This document shows, piece after piece, positions 1 through 8,648 of a DNA stretch of 42,930 nucleotides. The position numbers were made by a program, and so were the translations under genes. The first letter of the stretch is position 1, and every line of letters starts with the position of its first letter. The notes below the pieces were generated by a model. The model searched no databases. It was not told the DNA's origin and saw only the letters and a list, made by a program, of their open reading frames with translations. This DNA is from an uncultured Flavobacteriales bacterium (lineage in GTDB: Bacteria > Bacteroidota > Bacteroidia > Palsa-965): NCBI GenBank assembly GCA_937974275.1, contig CALJIF010000114.1:1-42930 (forward strand), in the 5' to 3' direction.

Positions 1-375
1 CTGCGTGTGTGTGGCAATTCCGCTCATGCGTTGCATGCAGTTTAATACCAGTCGTTCCGCAATAGTTATCGATCTTGCTTTGCCGTGAACACGTAAAACA
101 ATGTCGCCACGTTGTACAAAAGTTCCATCTTGAATTTCAACGTTCACCTTTAACTGAGGATCAACACGATTGAAAATCATCGTTGCTAATTCAACTCCGG
201 CAATTACACCGGTTTCTTTAACGAGCAAATGCGCCGCATCGGGCGCATCTTCAGGAATAGTTGATAAGGTTGTATGATCGCCATCACCAAGATCCTCAGC
301 TAAGGCTGCGTCAATAAATTTGTAAATCAGTTCTTGGTCGATTTGACCGGGCCGGTAAACAGTCGTTTTATTCAT
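1..375 (-). CDS. nadC: NadC, nicotinate-nucleotide pyrophosphorylase (carboxylating), N-terminal part
   Basis: This enzyme converts quinolinate and PRPP to nicotinate mononucleotide, CO2 and PPi in de novo NAD synthesis in the cytoplasm. Only the first 125 codons are inside the window and the gene continues past the left edge. The translation opens MNKTTVYRPG and shows the family N-terminal pattern ALAEDLGDGDHTT. Near the edge it has AERLVLNCMQRMSGIATHT, which matches the conserved NadC helix ERxxLNxxQRxSGIAT. The ATG at 375 lies inside the end of the DUF4783 gene (8-nt overlap), so the two are translationally coupled. The family assignment is secure. The catalytic C-terminal barrel cannot be inspected. 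Confidence 0.93.
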   Translation of the reverse strand, partial: MNKTTVYRPGQIDQELIYKFIDAALAEDLGDGDHTTLSTIPEDAPDAAHLLVKETGVIAGVELATMIFNRVDPQLKVNVEIQDGTFVQRGDIVLRVHGKARSITIAERLVLNCMQRMSGIATHTQ

Positions 376-754
376 TATTATTTTCAATCCTGAACTGCAT
401 AATGGAATGCTTCCCTCCGGCAGTTTTTATCTGATAATGCACACGATACGTTCCTGTTGATGTATCGAGTGTTCCGATAGCATAACGCGAATCATTTTTT
501 GGAACGCTGCGATGCACCAGAACAAATCCTTTTACCGGGTGCTTCACGAAAAAATCTTTGATGATCATTTCAGCCTGAGCCCGACTGTAAATATTCTCCT
601 GATCCAAAACTTTCAGATCAACCTGATCCGCAAAATATTTTGAAATTTCTTTGGCATTACCTGCACGTATTGCTGACGCAATATCATCGATGACATCCGC
701 TTTCATGGCGAAAGGCGCTATCCACATCAGCATCAAGATCACTAACCGTTTCAT
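368..754 (-). CDS. DUF4783 family exported protein
   Basis: This is a 128-aa protein with an N-terminal signal peptide (MKRLVILMLMWIAPFAMKA, cleavage near residue 19). The mature part is NTF2/cystatin-like in size, with alternating helix and strand. It matches my recollection of the Bacteroidota family DUF4783, which commonly sits just upstream of nadC. It is probably periplasmic, and its function is unknown. Its stop codon overlaps the nadC start by 8 nt, so co-expression is expected, yet no biochemical link to NAD synthesis can be read from the sequence. It is divergent from rlmH. Confidence 0.8.
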   Translation of the reverse strand: MKRLVILMLMWIAPFAMKADVIDDIASAIRAGNAKEISKYFADQVDLKVLDQENIYSRAQAEMIIKDFFVKHPVKGFVLVHRSVPKNDSRYAIGTLDTSTGTYRVHYQIKTAGGKHSIMQFRIENNNE

Positions 755-803
755 GTCTTTCTGTTTATCCGGTTAATTGCAAGTTTCGAGCCAAAAATTA
801 CGA

Positions 804-811
804 TACTTTTG
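804..811 (+). promoter_or_regulatory. Candidate -7 box for rlmH
   Basis: TACTTTTG fits the Bacteroidota -7 consensus TAnnTTTG exactly. It lies 40 nt before the rlmH ATG at 851. A TTG at 777-779 is 24 nt upstream, slightly beyond the usual spacing, so the -33 element is weak. This is consensus matching only. Confidence 0.4.
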
Positions 812-830
812 AAAAAACGCAGATACTCGA

Positions 831-838
831 CAAATATA
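831..838 (-). promoter_or_regulatory. Candidate -7 box for the DUF4783-nadC unit
   Basis: On the minus strand this reads TATATTTG, an exact TAnnTTTG match. It would give a leader of about 70 nt before the DUF4783 start at 754. No good TTG is seen at the -33 position. It lies within 30 nt of the plus-strand box at 804, so the two promoters would overlap face to face. Confidence 0.3.
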
Positions 839-850
839 CGCTTTGGTCTG

Positions 851-1324
851 ATGAAAATTATGTTTTTATTGGTGGGAAAAACGGATTCCGGCTGGGTGAA
901 AGAAGCATTCACAACCTATCTGGATCGTTTGAAACATTACGCCGGTGTGGAGTTGCGCGAATTACCGGCATTTAAGGCGGGAAGTAAAACTACCTTTGAA
1001 CAACAAAAGGAGGAAGAGGGGCGAATGATATTGCAGACACTCCAAAGCGGGGATCGGTTGGTATTGCTGGATGAGAAAGGGAAAATGTTGACGTCAGTCG
1101 AATTTTCGGGCTGGATTGCACGGCATCAAATGAATAGTGTAAAACGTTGCGTCTTTGTCGTTGGAGGTCCGTTTGGGTTTTCTGAAGAAGTGTATAGCAG
1201 GGCAGATGAGAAGATATCGCTTTCCGCAATGACCTTTTCCCACCAAATGATTCGACCATTACTTGCTGAACAAGTTTACCGGGCATTTACTATTTTGAAG
1301 GGTGAAAAATACCACCACCATTAA
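851..1324 (+). CDS. rlmH: RlmH, 23S rRNA pseudouridine(1915)-N3 methyltransferase
   Basis: RlmH is a SPOUT-class SAM methyltransferase that modifies pseudouridine 1915 in helix 69 of 23S rRNA on assembled 70S ribosomes. The 157-aa product is the standard family length. It carries the SAM-knot motif FVVGGPFGFSEE and the C-terminal block SLSAMTFSHQMIRPLLAEQ followed by YRAFTILKGEKYHHH, close to the family ending KGxxYHx. I chose the ATG at 851 because it gives MKIMFLLVGKT, the normal RlmH N-terminus. An in-frame TTG at 809 would add 14 unconserved residues and overlaps the putative -7 box. The membrane-protein gene follows after 2 nt, so they are probably cotranscribed. Confidence 0.95.
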   Translation: MKIMFLLVGKTDSGWVKEAFTTYLDRLKHYAGVELRELPAFKAGSKTTFEQQKEEEGRMILQTLQSGDRLVLLDEKGKMLTSVEFSGWIARHQMNSVKRCVFVVGGPFGFSEEVYSRADEKISLSAMTFSHQMIRPLLAEQVYRAFTILKGEKYHHH

Positions 1325-1326
1325 CC

Positions 1327-2712
1327 ATGTTTGAAATCACCAATTATTCATACATCAGATACATTCATTCATTCGAATGGGCGATTCTGACGTTTTATAT
1401 ATTGTTGATTTTGGGAATGGCATTTTTCTACCAAACCCTTCAGATCAGAAAGGATCCGATTTATCGTTTCTATGTAAAGGGAGTATTCATTAAGCTCGCA
1501 TCATCAGTAGCCTTCTGCGTTATCTACATTTATTATTATAACGGCGGAGATACGGTAAGTTATTATGAAACTGCGCGATCTCTCACGAATTTAATGGTGC
1601 ATGATTTTGGTAATTATCTTACTGTAATTACTCAAAAAGCAACACTGGAAAATTATTTCCTGTTCGATCAATCTACCGGTTATCCTTGGCCATATATGTA
1701 TTATGATTCGCAAACGTTTTTCGTGGCGAAAGTAATGGCGCCGATATTATTGATCGCATTCAAAAGTTATTTGGTAAGTAGTGTGATTCTTTCGTGGATA
1801 TCGTTTTTCGGGATGTGGAAGTTGTTTACGACTATTTGTCGTTATTATCCCGGAATTGAAACGAAGCTGTCATTTGCTCTGTTATTTCTGCCATCAGCGT
1901 TGTTCTGGGGGTCGGGGATATTGAAAGATACCATGACATTTTCGGCAGTGTGCTGGTACATATATGCGTTTGAACGATTGCTTGCCGGCAATAATAGGAT
2001 AAGGGCATTGCTGATATTGGCTGTAGCATCCTATTTCCTAATTTCAATTAAACCATACATTCTTATCGCACTTTTTCCGGGATCGATGATTTGGTTTTTT
2101 CACGCCCGTATATCGCGTGTGCAAGTGAAGTTGATTAAATACGGAGCTATTCCTTTTATCTATGCTATGGCATTTGTTATTGGATTTGGTGTTTTATCGG
2201 CATTGGGAAATAGTTTGGGTAAATTCTCGGTTGACAGAATGTTAGAAACAGCTTCTGTTACACAGAAGGATTTGAAGCAAGATTACTATCAGGGAAGTTC
2301 GTTCGATATTGGGGACTTTGAGCCGACAATTGCAGGTGTTGCAGGTAAAGCGCCGGCTGCAATGGTGGTTGGAATGTTTCGTCCGTTTATTTGGGAAGCG
2401 CGCAACGTTGTGATGTTGGCTTCGGGATTGGAGAATTTAATTTTCTTGCTGCTCGCACTGGCAATTAGCTATCGAATAATAACAGGGCCGGGACGATTTT
2501 TTAAATTATTATTCGAGAATCCGTTGATTTTATTCATGTTCTCGTATTCCGTGATTTTTTCAATTCTGGTGGGAATGTCCACTTCAAATTTCGGAGCGTT
2601 GGTACGATTTAAGTTACCGTTCCTCTCCATATTCGTGTGCGTACTAATTGTGATTTACGAGTTCTACAGAAAGGAATCTGCACTCGCTAAGATGGCTCAA
2701 ACCTTGCGGTAA
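1327..2712 (+). CDS. Polytopic membrane protein, possible polysaccharide polymerase or GT-C-like enzyme
   Basis: The product has 461 aa with about ten to eleven hydrophobic segments spread from residue 18 to the C-terminus. There is a longer polar loop near residues 70-130, which includes YNGGDTVSYYE, and another near residues 300-345. The overall layout resembles O-antigen polymerase/ligase and GT-C membrane glycosyltransferases, and the acidic GGD motif in the first large loop would suit such a role, but I see no diagnostic Wzy_C signature. It starts 2 nt after rlmH. Its 3' end overlaps by 16 nt the convergent end of the polysaccharide locus, so it may act on the same glycan. Function is unassigned; the membrane topology is the only firm statement. 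Confidence 0.6.
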   Translation: MFEITNYSYIRYIHSFEWAILTFYILLILGMAFFYQTLQIRKDPIYRFYVKGVFIKLASSVAFCVIYIYYYNGGDTVSYYETARSLTNLMVHDFGNYLTVITQKATLENYFLFDQSTGYPWPYMYYDSQTFFVAKVMAPILLIAFKSYLVSSVILSWISFFGMWKLFTTICRYYPGIETKLSFALLFLPSALFWGSGILKDTMTFSAVCWYIYAFERLLAGNNRIRALLILAVASYFLISIKPYILIALFPGSMIWFFHARISRVQVKLIKYGAIPFIYAMAFVIGFGVLSALGNSLGKFSVDRMLETASVTQKDLKQDYYQGSSFDIGDFEPTIAGVAGKAPAAMVVGMFRPFIWEARNVVMLASGLENLIFLLLALAISYRIITGPGRFFKLLFENPLILFMFSYSVIFSILVGMSTSNFGALVRFKLPFLSIFVCVLIVIYEFYRKESALAKMAQTLR

Positions 2713-3563
2713 AGTCCCTTTAGTGTATCTCCGAGGTGCAAAGTATTCAATAATAAATTTCCCGAAGATTTAATGAGTTTGTACATCGGTTTACGTTCTG
2801 CTTTTTCACGGAAACGCTGGTCAGCATTAGTTTCCGTAGATCCATGAGGAACTTTTTTTGCGGAAGTTTTTAAGCGCTGAATACTGATGCCGGTGGTGTC
2901 CAGGTGAATTTTTTCGAATCCTATCTCCAGTAATTTTTTATTCATTACACCTGCAGTGAAATAGCTCAAATGCTCCGGATATTCAATAACATTCCATTTG
3001 CCTTTGAGTAAATATCGACTCAATGAATTGAAATTAGGCGTAGTAAAGTAGAACAATCCGCCGGGCTTTAACAGTGCATGTATTTTCCGTAATTCTTCAT
3101 CGGGATTGTTAATGTGTTCAATTACTTCAAATGAAGTGATCACATCAGGCAATTGTTGGGGTTGATATTGACTTAGCGGGCCTTGAAATATTTGAATTCC
3201 TTTCTGTTGGCATAATTCAACGGCGTGATCATCAAATTCAGTTCCATGACACGTCCATCCGTTATTCATTGCCACTTCAAGAAACTCACCCTTGCCGCAA
3301 CCAACATCCAGAATGGTTCGCCCTGAAATCGTTTTAGAAAATTCAGTTAAGAGTTCAGTATAACGTTTCACCGTAATTTCTGAAATGTCTTTCGAACGAT
3401 CGTATTTGGCGTAATGAGCCACCAACTCTTCTTGCGAAGGGATCAACTCGGAAAACACAAACCCGCATTTTTCGCACTGAACCAATCCTGCATGACGATA
3501 AGGTGCAGCTAATGCTACAAGTTTATTGTTATGACATAAAGTGCAGAATTGATGGCGCTTCAT
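2697..3563 (-). CDS. Class I SAM methyltransferase with N-terminal zinc ribbon
   Basis: The 288-aa protein begins with a CxxC-x19-CxxC zinc-ribbon-like module (Cys7, Cys10, Cys30, Cys33). A Rossmann methyltransferase domain follows, with SAM motif I TILDVGCGKGEF near residues 83-94 and the post-motif segment ITSFEVIEHINNPDEELR. This architecture is common among sugar or lipid methyltransferases in surface-polysaccharide loci. It is the last gene of the long minus-strand unit. Its start overlaps the galE stop by one base (TAATG), and its end overlaps the convergent membrane-protein gene by 16 nt. The substrate is unknown; a glycan or nucleotide-sugar acceptor is inferred from context. Confidence 0.82.
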   Translation of the reverse strand: MKRHQFCTLCHNNKLVALAAPYRHAGLVQCEKCGFVFSELIPSQEELVAHYAKYDRSKDISEITVKRYTELLTEFSKTISGRTILDVGCGKGEFLEVAMNNGWTCHGTEFDDHAVELCQQKGIQIFQGPLSQYQPQQLPDVITSFEVIEHINNPDEELRKIHALLKPGGLFYFTTPNFNSLSRYLLKGKWNVIEYPEHLSYFTAGVMNKKLLEIGFEKIHLDTTGISIQRLKTSAKKVPHGSTETNADQRFREKAERKPMYKLIKSSGNLLLNTLHLGDTLKGLYRKV

Positions 3564-4585
3564 TATTTATTATTCAAATTTTGTTCCCATTGCCAAGCCG
3601 TTTTCATCATGTCTTCCAAATTGTATCGGGTGGTCCAATTCAAAATTTTACCTGCTTTTGAACTGTCGGAATAAATGGCTTCCACATCTCCCGGGCGTCG
3701 CGGAGAACGGAGGTAATTCACTTTTTTCCCGGAAACTTTTTCGAAGGCCGAAATGGCTTCCAAAACAGAAACACCTTGTCCGCTTCCAAGATTGATTACA
3801 TCGTAATTGACATGCTCCAGTTGCACTTCTATTGCAGCAACATGCGCAGCGGCTATATCGCAAACATGTATATAATCACGAATGCAAGTGCCATCGCGTG
3901 TAGGATAATCAAAACCAAATATTTCCATTTGATTTCGTTTGCCGATTGCAGTTTGCGTGATAACAGGAACTAAGTTATTTGGTCGGTCTAACGGCAATTC
4001 ACCGATCAATCCGCTGGGATGTGCTCCAACAGGATTAAAGTAACGTAAACTAATTCCTTTCGCTTCCGGATGTATTTGGCAGTAATCTTCCAGAATACGT
4101 TCTCCAATAACTTTTGTATACGCGTATGGTGATGCAGCTTTGCTGAGTGGCGTGTTTTCGTTTACCGGTAGCTGATTGATGTTACCGTAAACAGAACAAG
4201 AAGAGGAAAAGATGATATTCCGAATTCCGGCTACAGTAGCTGCTTCTAAAACATTAAGTAAACTATTGATATTGTTTCTGTAATACTCAATTGGAGATGC
4301 AACTGATTCCGGTACAGACTTAAACGCTGCAAAATGAATTACCGCAAATGCATCGCTATGCTTGGCAAACGCTTCCAGGCAAGCTGTTTTGTCAGCGAGG
4401 TCAACGGTTTCTGTTTTAGGTTGTTGCTGAGTAATTGCAGTTATTCTATCGTAAACATCCGGTGACGAGTTCGAAAAATTGTCCATTGATGTAACACGAT
4501 AACCTTGCGAAAGTAGCTCGATTACAGTATGCGAGCCGATATAACCCGCGCCTCCGGTAACTATGATTTTTTTACTGTTGTTCAT
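3563..4585 (-). CDS. galE: UDP-glucose 4-epimerase GalE
   Basis: GalE interconverts UDP-glucose and UDP-galactose (or the GlcNAc/GalNAc pair) using tightly bound NAD. The 340-aa product is the usual family length. It has the Rossmann motif GGAGYIGSH (residues 11-19), the SSSCSVYG segment, and the catalytic YxxxK as Y154-AYT-K158. GTCIRDYIHVCD is the standard GalE block. I chose the ATG at 4585 because it gives MNNSKKIIVTGG; a start further upstream at 4702 would run through the 3' end of the preceding gene. It overlaps the previous glycosyltransferase by 14 nt. It is the only sugar-nucleotide gene in the locus and so points to galactose or an N-acetylhexosamine in the product. Confidence 0.93.
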   Translation of the reverse strand: MNNSKKIIVTGGAGYIGSHTVIELLSQGYRVTSMDNFSNSSPDVYDRITAITQQQPKTETVDLADKTACLEAFAKHSDAFAVIHFAAFKSVPESVASPIEYYRNNINSLLNVLEAATVAGIRNIIFSSSCSVYGNINQLPVNENTPLSKAASPYAYTKVIGERILEDYCQIHPEAKGISLRYFNPVGAHPSGLIGELPLDRPNNLVPVITQTAIGKRNQMEIFGFDYPTRDGTCIRDYIHVCDIAAAHVAAIEVQLEHVNYDVINLGSGQGVSVLEAISAFEKVSGKKVNYLRSPRRPGDVEAIYSDSSKAGKILNWTTRYNLEDMMKTAWQWEQNLNNK

Positions 4586-5774
4586 TGCTTTTGGGGGCGT
4601 AAATTTCGGAATATATTTTGTCTGCAATGGCGAAATTGCGATATTCCTTTGCCAAATTAACACATCGTTCGGCAACCGCAGTATCCTGCAACAATACTTC
4701 AATTTCGTCTAAAGCAGTTAGGTATGCAGATGTTGAGAAACTTTCGATAACTGCTCCGCACTTGTTCTTAACGATCAGTTCTGTGTCATTGGAAATTCCT
4801 TTTGTAATGATAATCGGCAAACCTAAAGCCCAGAATTCTCCGTTTTTTATAGGTGAGCAGGTGAGTCTGCTCGGGACAGGTTTGTACGGCCCGATTGCAA
4901 AATCACCTAGTCCTAAATAATGCGGCACTTCGTGATGTTTAACAAAGCGTATGATCATTTTGTCTATGGAAAATCCAGCTTTAATCGCGAAGCTATCGAG
5001 GAATGATCTTTCGTGTGAGGTCAAAAAGACTACACGAAATCTATTGCCCCATTTTTTTTCTGCAGCTGCGAAGAAATCGAACAGCTCTTGCTCGAGATAG
5101 AATCCTCCAATTTTGCCGGCATAAACGCAAATTATTTTACCCTGAAGCTGAAGCTCGGTTACAAGTGAGTCAATATGCTTCTTGTTCGCACTAAACAATT
5201 CCAGATCCACACAGGCAGGTTTGATGTATTTGATTTTTCGTGCTGCACCATATTTCTTCTCCATGTAATCTTGCATGTACGGAGAAATGGCAATGAGCTC
5301 TGCTGCATGTTGTGCAGTTTTTTTCTCTAACCAGAATTGAATGCGAAATGCAATCGAACCCGGTTTCCACGTGCCGGTTTCCACCATGGGTTCCGCGTTC
5401 GGCTCGAAACTGTCGGCAATGAGGGGCAGCCCTGTTTTTCGGGAGAGGACCCACGCAATTCCATTTCCTGTGGCGCACCAACCGTGCAACTGAAATACAT
5501 TACGACTTGCAATTAATTTTCGCATTTGTCGCAATGCTGCACGTACTTCCATAATTGCTTTCCACCCGAAGTTGTATAAACGAAACTTGTAATTAGTAAT
5601 TCCCGGCTCAATTTCAACTTCCTGTTCGTTGTATGGATTCCGATCAAACGTTACCAGTATAATGTTGGTATCAGTTCCTAAATGTTTTTTAATTAAACGA
5701 ACATACGGCAGCGTGTATGACTGAATCAACGCATCTTCAAAACTCCAGTACGTAACAATCATCAACGTCTTCAT
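4572..5774 (-). CDS. Glycosyltransferase, GT4-like (GT-B fold)
   Basis: The 400-aa protein starts MKTLMIVTYWSFEDALIQSY, typical of the first beta strand of GT-B enzymes. It contains VCVYAGKIGGFY-like material at the domain interface (the sequence reads IICVYAGKIGG). The C-terminal nucleotide-sugar region KNGEFWALGLPIIIT resembles the KxxEYxAxGxPV pattern of GT4. The ATG at 5774 overlaps the upstream GT2 stop as ATGA, which supports it over an earlier in-frame ATG at 5852 inside that gene. It probably adds one sugar during assembly of the exported glycan on the cytoplasmic face. Donor and acceptor cannot be read from the sequence. Confidence 0.8.
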   Translation of the reverse strand: MKTLMIVTYWSFEDALIQSYTLPYVRLIKKHLGTDTNIILVTFDRNPYNEQEVEIEPGITNYKFRLYNFGWKAIMEVRAALRQMRKLIASRNVFQLHGWCATGNGIAWVLSRKTGLPLIADSFEPNAEPMVETGTWKPGSIAFRIQFWLEKKTAQHAAELIAISPYMQDYMEKKYGAARKIKYIKPACVDLELFSANKKHIDSLVTELQLQGKIICVYAGKIGGFYLEQELFDFFAAAEKKWGNRFRVVFLTSHERSFLDSFAIKAGFSIDKMIIRFVKHHEVPHYLGLGDFAIGPYKPVPSRLTCSPIKNGEFWALGLPIIITKGISNDTELIVKNKCGAVIESFSTSAYLTALDEIEVLLQDTAVAERCVNLAKEYRNFAIADKIYSEIYAPKSNEQQ

Positions 5775-6631
5775 GCCAGCTTTTTTAATAGTTGTACAAT
5801 ATGAGCCGGACGCATCATTACTGTTTTCATTAAAAACAAAAGACCGCGACACTTATTATTTCCGTTTACCCACCACGAGCCTGCCAAAATCAAATATAGA
5901 TTCGCAAAGCAGTGTCGTTTAAACGAAGAGGACTCGAATAAATTGAGTCGAGCGGCTTTCTCGTAAACCCCAATATGATCTTGTTCCATGCGACGAATAT
6001 TCATGTGCATGTTGGAGCCGTGTTTGCGGTATAATGTTAAAACTTCAGGGATGCGATGACACTTAAATTGCTTCGCGATGCGGAAGAAAAAATCCTGATC
6101 GGCAGCGGTAGAAAATGCAGGGTCAAATCCGTTAACTGCATTATAGGCTTCACGTGTTACAAGAATACTGCTCGGACCGGGAATTACTGTCTTGTCCCAA
6201 AGCAATAAGTGCTTCAAAATATCTTCATCCGATCCGATAAGTTCTTCTCCGGTTTTGTTCGACTTCTCGTCAATTATGGCAACATCACAAAATACCAGAG
6301 CGATTTCTTGATGTTGTTGTAAAACCTGAACTTTCTTTTTCAATGATTCAGTCGTAAGCACGTCATCAGCATCTAAAAAAGCAAGATACTTTCCTGTGGC
6401 TATTGCTGCGCCTCTGTTACGCGCCAATGAAACACCTGAATTAGGATGTTTGACATAACGTATTTGATGATTGAGAAGTGGTTTGATCGTTTCTTCGGTA
6501 TCGTCCGTAGATCCGTCATCAGAAATAATTAATTCCCAATCGGTAAACGTTTGGTTCATTACGGAACGAATTGTCTCACCGATAAAGTTCGCCGCATTGT
6601 AAGCAGGTATTATTACTGAAACGATGCTCAT
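5771..6631 (-). CDS. Family 2 glycosyltransferase
   Basis: This 286-aa GT-A enzyme opens with MSIVSVIIPAYNAANFIGET, the classic GT2 nucleotide-binding start. It has IISDDGSTDDT (residues 36-45) and the metal-binding acidic motif DADD at residues 87-90, within AFLDADDVL. The acceptor-side block FDPAFSTAADQDFFFRIAK is also typical. The gene overlaps its neighbours by 4 nt on both sides, so it is tightly coupled within the polysaccharide unit. It is presumed to act in the cytoplasm on a lipid-linked glycan; linkage and sugar are unknown. Confidence 0.9.
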   Translation of the reverse strand: MSIVSVIIPAYNAANFIGETIRSVMNQTFTDWELIISDDGSTDDTEETIKPLLNHQIRYVKHPNSGVSLARNRGAAIATGKYLAFLDADDVLTTESLKKKVQVLQQHQEIALVFCDVAIIDEKSNKTGEELIGSDEDILKHLLLWDKTVIPGPSSILVTREAYNAVNGFDPAFSTAADQDFFFRIAKQFKCHRIPEVLTLYRKHGSNMHMNIRRMEQDHIGVYEKAARLNLFESSSFKRHCFANLYLILAGSWWVNGNNKCRGLLFLMKTVMMRPAHIVQLLKKLA

Positions 6632-7512
6632 GGAATTAACTTCAACATTTTTGCCGTTTCAGGCTTACATACGAGATAGTTCCAGTAATCACTTTTTTCA
6701 ATTTGATTGGTCTGCCTTACTGTGTTTTTTGCATCGTCAATATTGAAATACAGGTAGTTCATACCTTCGAATACGCTTTGTAACTTAACAGCTTGTTCGT
6801 CGTCCAATACTTCAATCAACAGATCGGGCTGAAGTTCCCGTAACCATTTTCCCATTCCCATCAACACTTCATACTCGTGGCGTTCTACGTCGAGTTTGAT
6901 TAACGTGGGCAATGCAATTTTTTGTTGTTCGATTAAAGTGTCAACACGCTGAACACTGATGGAAATTTTTCTCGAACTGCGATGTGGTGCTACCGTGTTT
7001 TGATTTACGGTTACTGAATAAGCAAAATTACGTTCGTCGGGAAGATAAACGTCTGCAATGCCATCATAGTCCGAGAGTCCAATAGCGTGAATGCCGATAT
7101 CAAAATTGTTGATTCGGGAATTTTCCATCAGATATTCTACGGTTCCTACTACCGGTTCGAAACAATGAACTTCAGCCTGAGGGTTAAAGGCTTTTGCTGC
7201 TATCCCGTATAAACCGCTATTTGCACCAACGTCTAATATTGTTTTATGATGCGGACAAAGTTGAAGCCACAAATCAATGCTCTTTTGTTCCCAACCTTTT
7301 TCTAAACCGTTCCAGAAAATTTCATTCTCTTCAATGTTACCGTGATGGAAAAGTTTAAATACTTTTTTTCCACGCAATGTGACGTTGAACACGCCAACGA
7401 AATGTAGGTGTTGGTATATAGAAGCACTTGGCTTACAACAGGAGCGAATTAGGATAAACAGTTGCTTTTTGAATGGCAACAAGTGATAAAGTCGTTTCAG
7501 AAAGTTTTTCAT
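6628..7512 (-). CDS. FkbM family methyltransferase (DVE class)
   Basis: The 294-aa protein has the FkbM-type SAM fold. Motif I is TILDVGANSGLYG (from residue 91), the ribose-binding acidic loop is HCFEPV (near 117-121), and the late motif is LIKLDVERHEYEVLMG. FkbM enzymes O-methylate sugars or polyketides. The late motif has Arg where most relatives have Gly (DVEGxE). It overlaps the GT4 gene upstream and the GT2 gene downstream by 4 nt each. It is one of five FkbM genes in this locus and presumably methylates a defined hydroxyl of the glycan. Confidence 0.87.
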   Translation of the reverse strand: MKNFLKRLYHLLPFKKQLFILIRSCCKPSASIYQHLHFVGVFNVTLRGKKVFKLFHHGNIEENEIFWNGLEKGWEQKSIDLWLQLCPHHKTILDVGANSGLYGIAAKAFNPQAEVHCFEPVVGTVEYLMENSRINNFDIGIHAIGLSDYDGIADVYLPDERNFAYSVTVNQNTVAPHRSSRKISISVQRVDTLIEQQKIALPTLIKLDVERHEYEVLMGMGKWLRELQPDLLIEVLDDEQAVKLQSVFEGMNYLYFNIDDAKNTVRQTNQIEKSDYWNYLVCKPETAKMLKLIP

Positions 7513-8648
7513 TGCCGGTGCGACTTAGTGTACAACTCCAGCAAATTCAAGTAGTTGGCCGATGACGAAAATAAAATGGTTGCTTGTGCTCTCGCATTTT
7601 TTCCGAGTACAGAAGCCTGTTCTGTATCGCGCAGTTTTAATATACTTTCGCTCATCGCAATAGTGTTGCCGTAGTCGCAAATATAGCCATGTTTCCCAGA
7701 AATAATGGCGTCACGCGCAGCGCCTGTTGGCGTTGATACAACAGGAATACCGTTGAGCATGGCTTCTGCAATAACTAAACCGAAAGGCTCCATTTTTGCG
7801 CCGTGTAAGAAAACATTCAAACATTGGAAAAACGAAGGCATGTCTGCTGCAGCTATTGGTCCTGTCAACGTAATAAAGGACTCAAGTTGCATTTCCCGAA
7901 TGCGTTGCATGATGCGTTGCTTATCCGGCCCGTCACCACAAAACAGAAAATGAACGTTGGGATCTTTTTTGATTGTTTCCGCGGCAACCTCAATTAAAGT
8001 ATCATAACCTTTCCATTTCACCATTCTACTCACGACACCTACCACATGTTTCCCAGTTAATTTCCATCGTGTTTTCATGGATTCAATTGTCCCCGTAGTT
8101 GCGCGTGTTACTTCATCAATATCTAAACCATGATGAAGAAGATGAACCTTATCGAGTGGTGCACGTTCTGTATTAATAATAAACGCTTTGCTTTCTTCCG
8201 ATAATGCGATGATATCTGTAGCTCCTGCATTGATCATTTTATCAAATCGAGTCCAATGCGGCACATGATAATGATGATATGATGCATCTCCTTTTGTAAC
8301 AACACGAATCGGAACTTGAGCATATTTTGCAGCGAGAATTCCGCTTAGCGAGTCATCAAACAGATGCGTATGAACAACATCAGGTTTCGTTTTCTTGAAA
8401 TAACGGCGCAATGCAATAAACGCTTTTACCAGTTGTTGTTTTCGGGAACAGGAATCGTAAGGAATCCAGTGACATTCAAATCCCAAACTATTTAGCTCAT
8501 TTACCAGTTCGGGACGAGTAGGATAAAGGGCAACAAAGGAAAGTTGGAAATCATTGTGCTTCGCAGCTTCACGTGCAAACCACGTGAAATAAGGTGCGCG
8601 ATTGCAATTCGCCAAAACCCAAATAATATGCTTTTTTTTCAACGGCAT
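7509..8648 (-). CDS. Family 4 glycosyltransferase
   Basis: This 379-aa GT-B enzyme has the acceptor-domain segment KPDVVHTHLFDD (residues 89-100), the interdomain GVVSRMVKWKGYD, and the retaining-GT4 signature E287-PFGLVIA-E295 (EX7E) followed by AMLNGIPVVSTPTG. All the GT4 hallmarks are present and the length is normal. It abuts the preceding GT2 gene with no gap and overlaps the FkbM gene after it by 4 nt. It is likely to transfer a hexose or deoxyhexose to the growing lipid-linked chain. Confidence 0.92.
   Translation of the reverse strand: MPLKKKHIIWVLANCNRAPYFTWFAREAAKHNDFQLSFVALYPTRPELVNELNSLGFECHWIPYDSCSRKQQLVKAFIALRRYFKKTKPDVVHTHLFDDSLSGILAAKYAQVPIRVVTKGDASYHHYHVPHWTRFDKMINAGATDIIALSEESKAFIINTERAPLDKVHLLHHGLDIDEVTRATTGTIESMKTRWKLTGKHVVGVVSRMVKWKGYDTLIEVAAETIKKDPNVHFLFCGDGPDKQRIMQRIREMQLESFITLTGPIAAADMPSFFQCLNVFLHGAKMEPFGLVIAEAMLNGIPVVSTPTGAARDAIISGKHGYICDYGNTIAMSESILKLRDTEQASVLGKNARAQATILFSSSANYLNLLELYTKSHRQ

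Noticed and set aside
809..850. TTG start extending RlmH by 14 residues
   Set aside because: The ATG at 851 gives the usual 157-aa length, and the extension overlaps the candidate -7 box.
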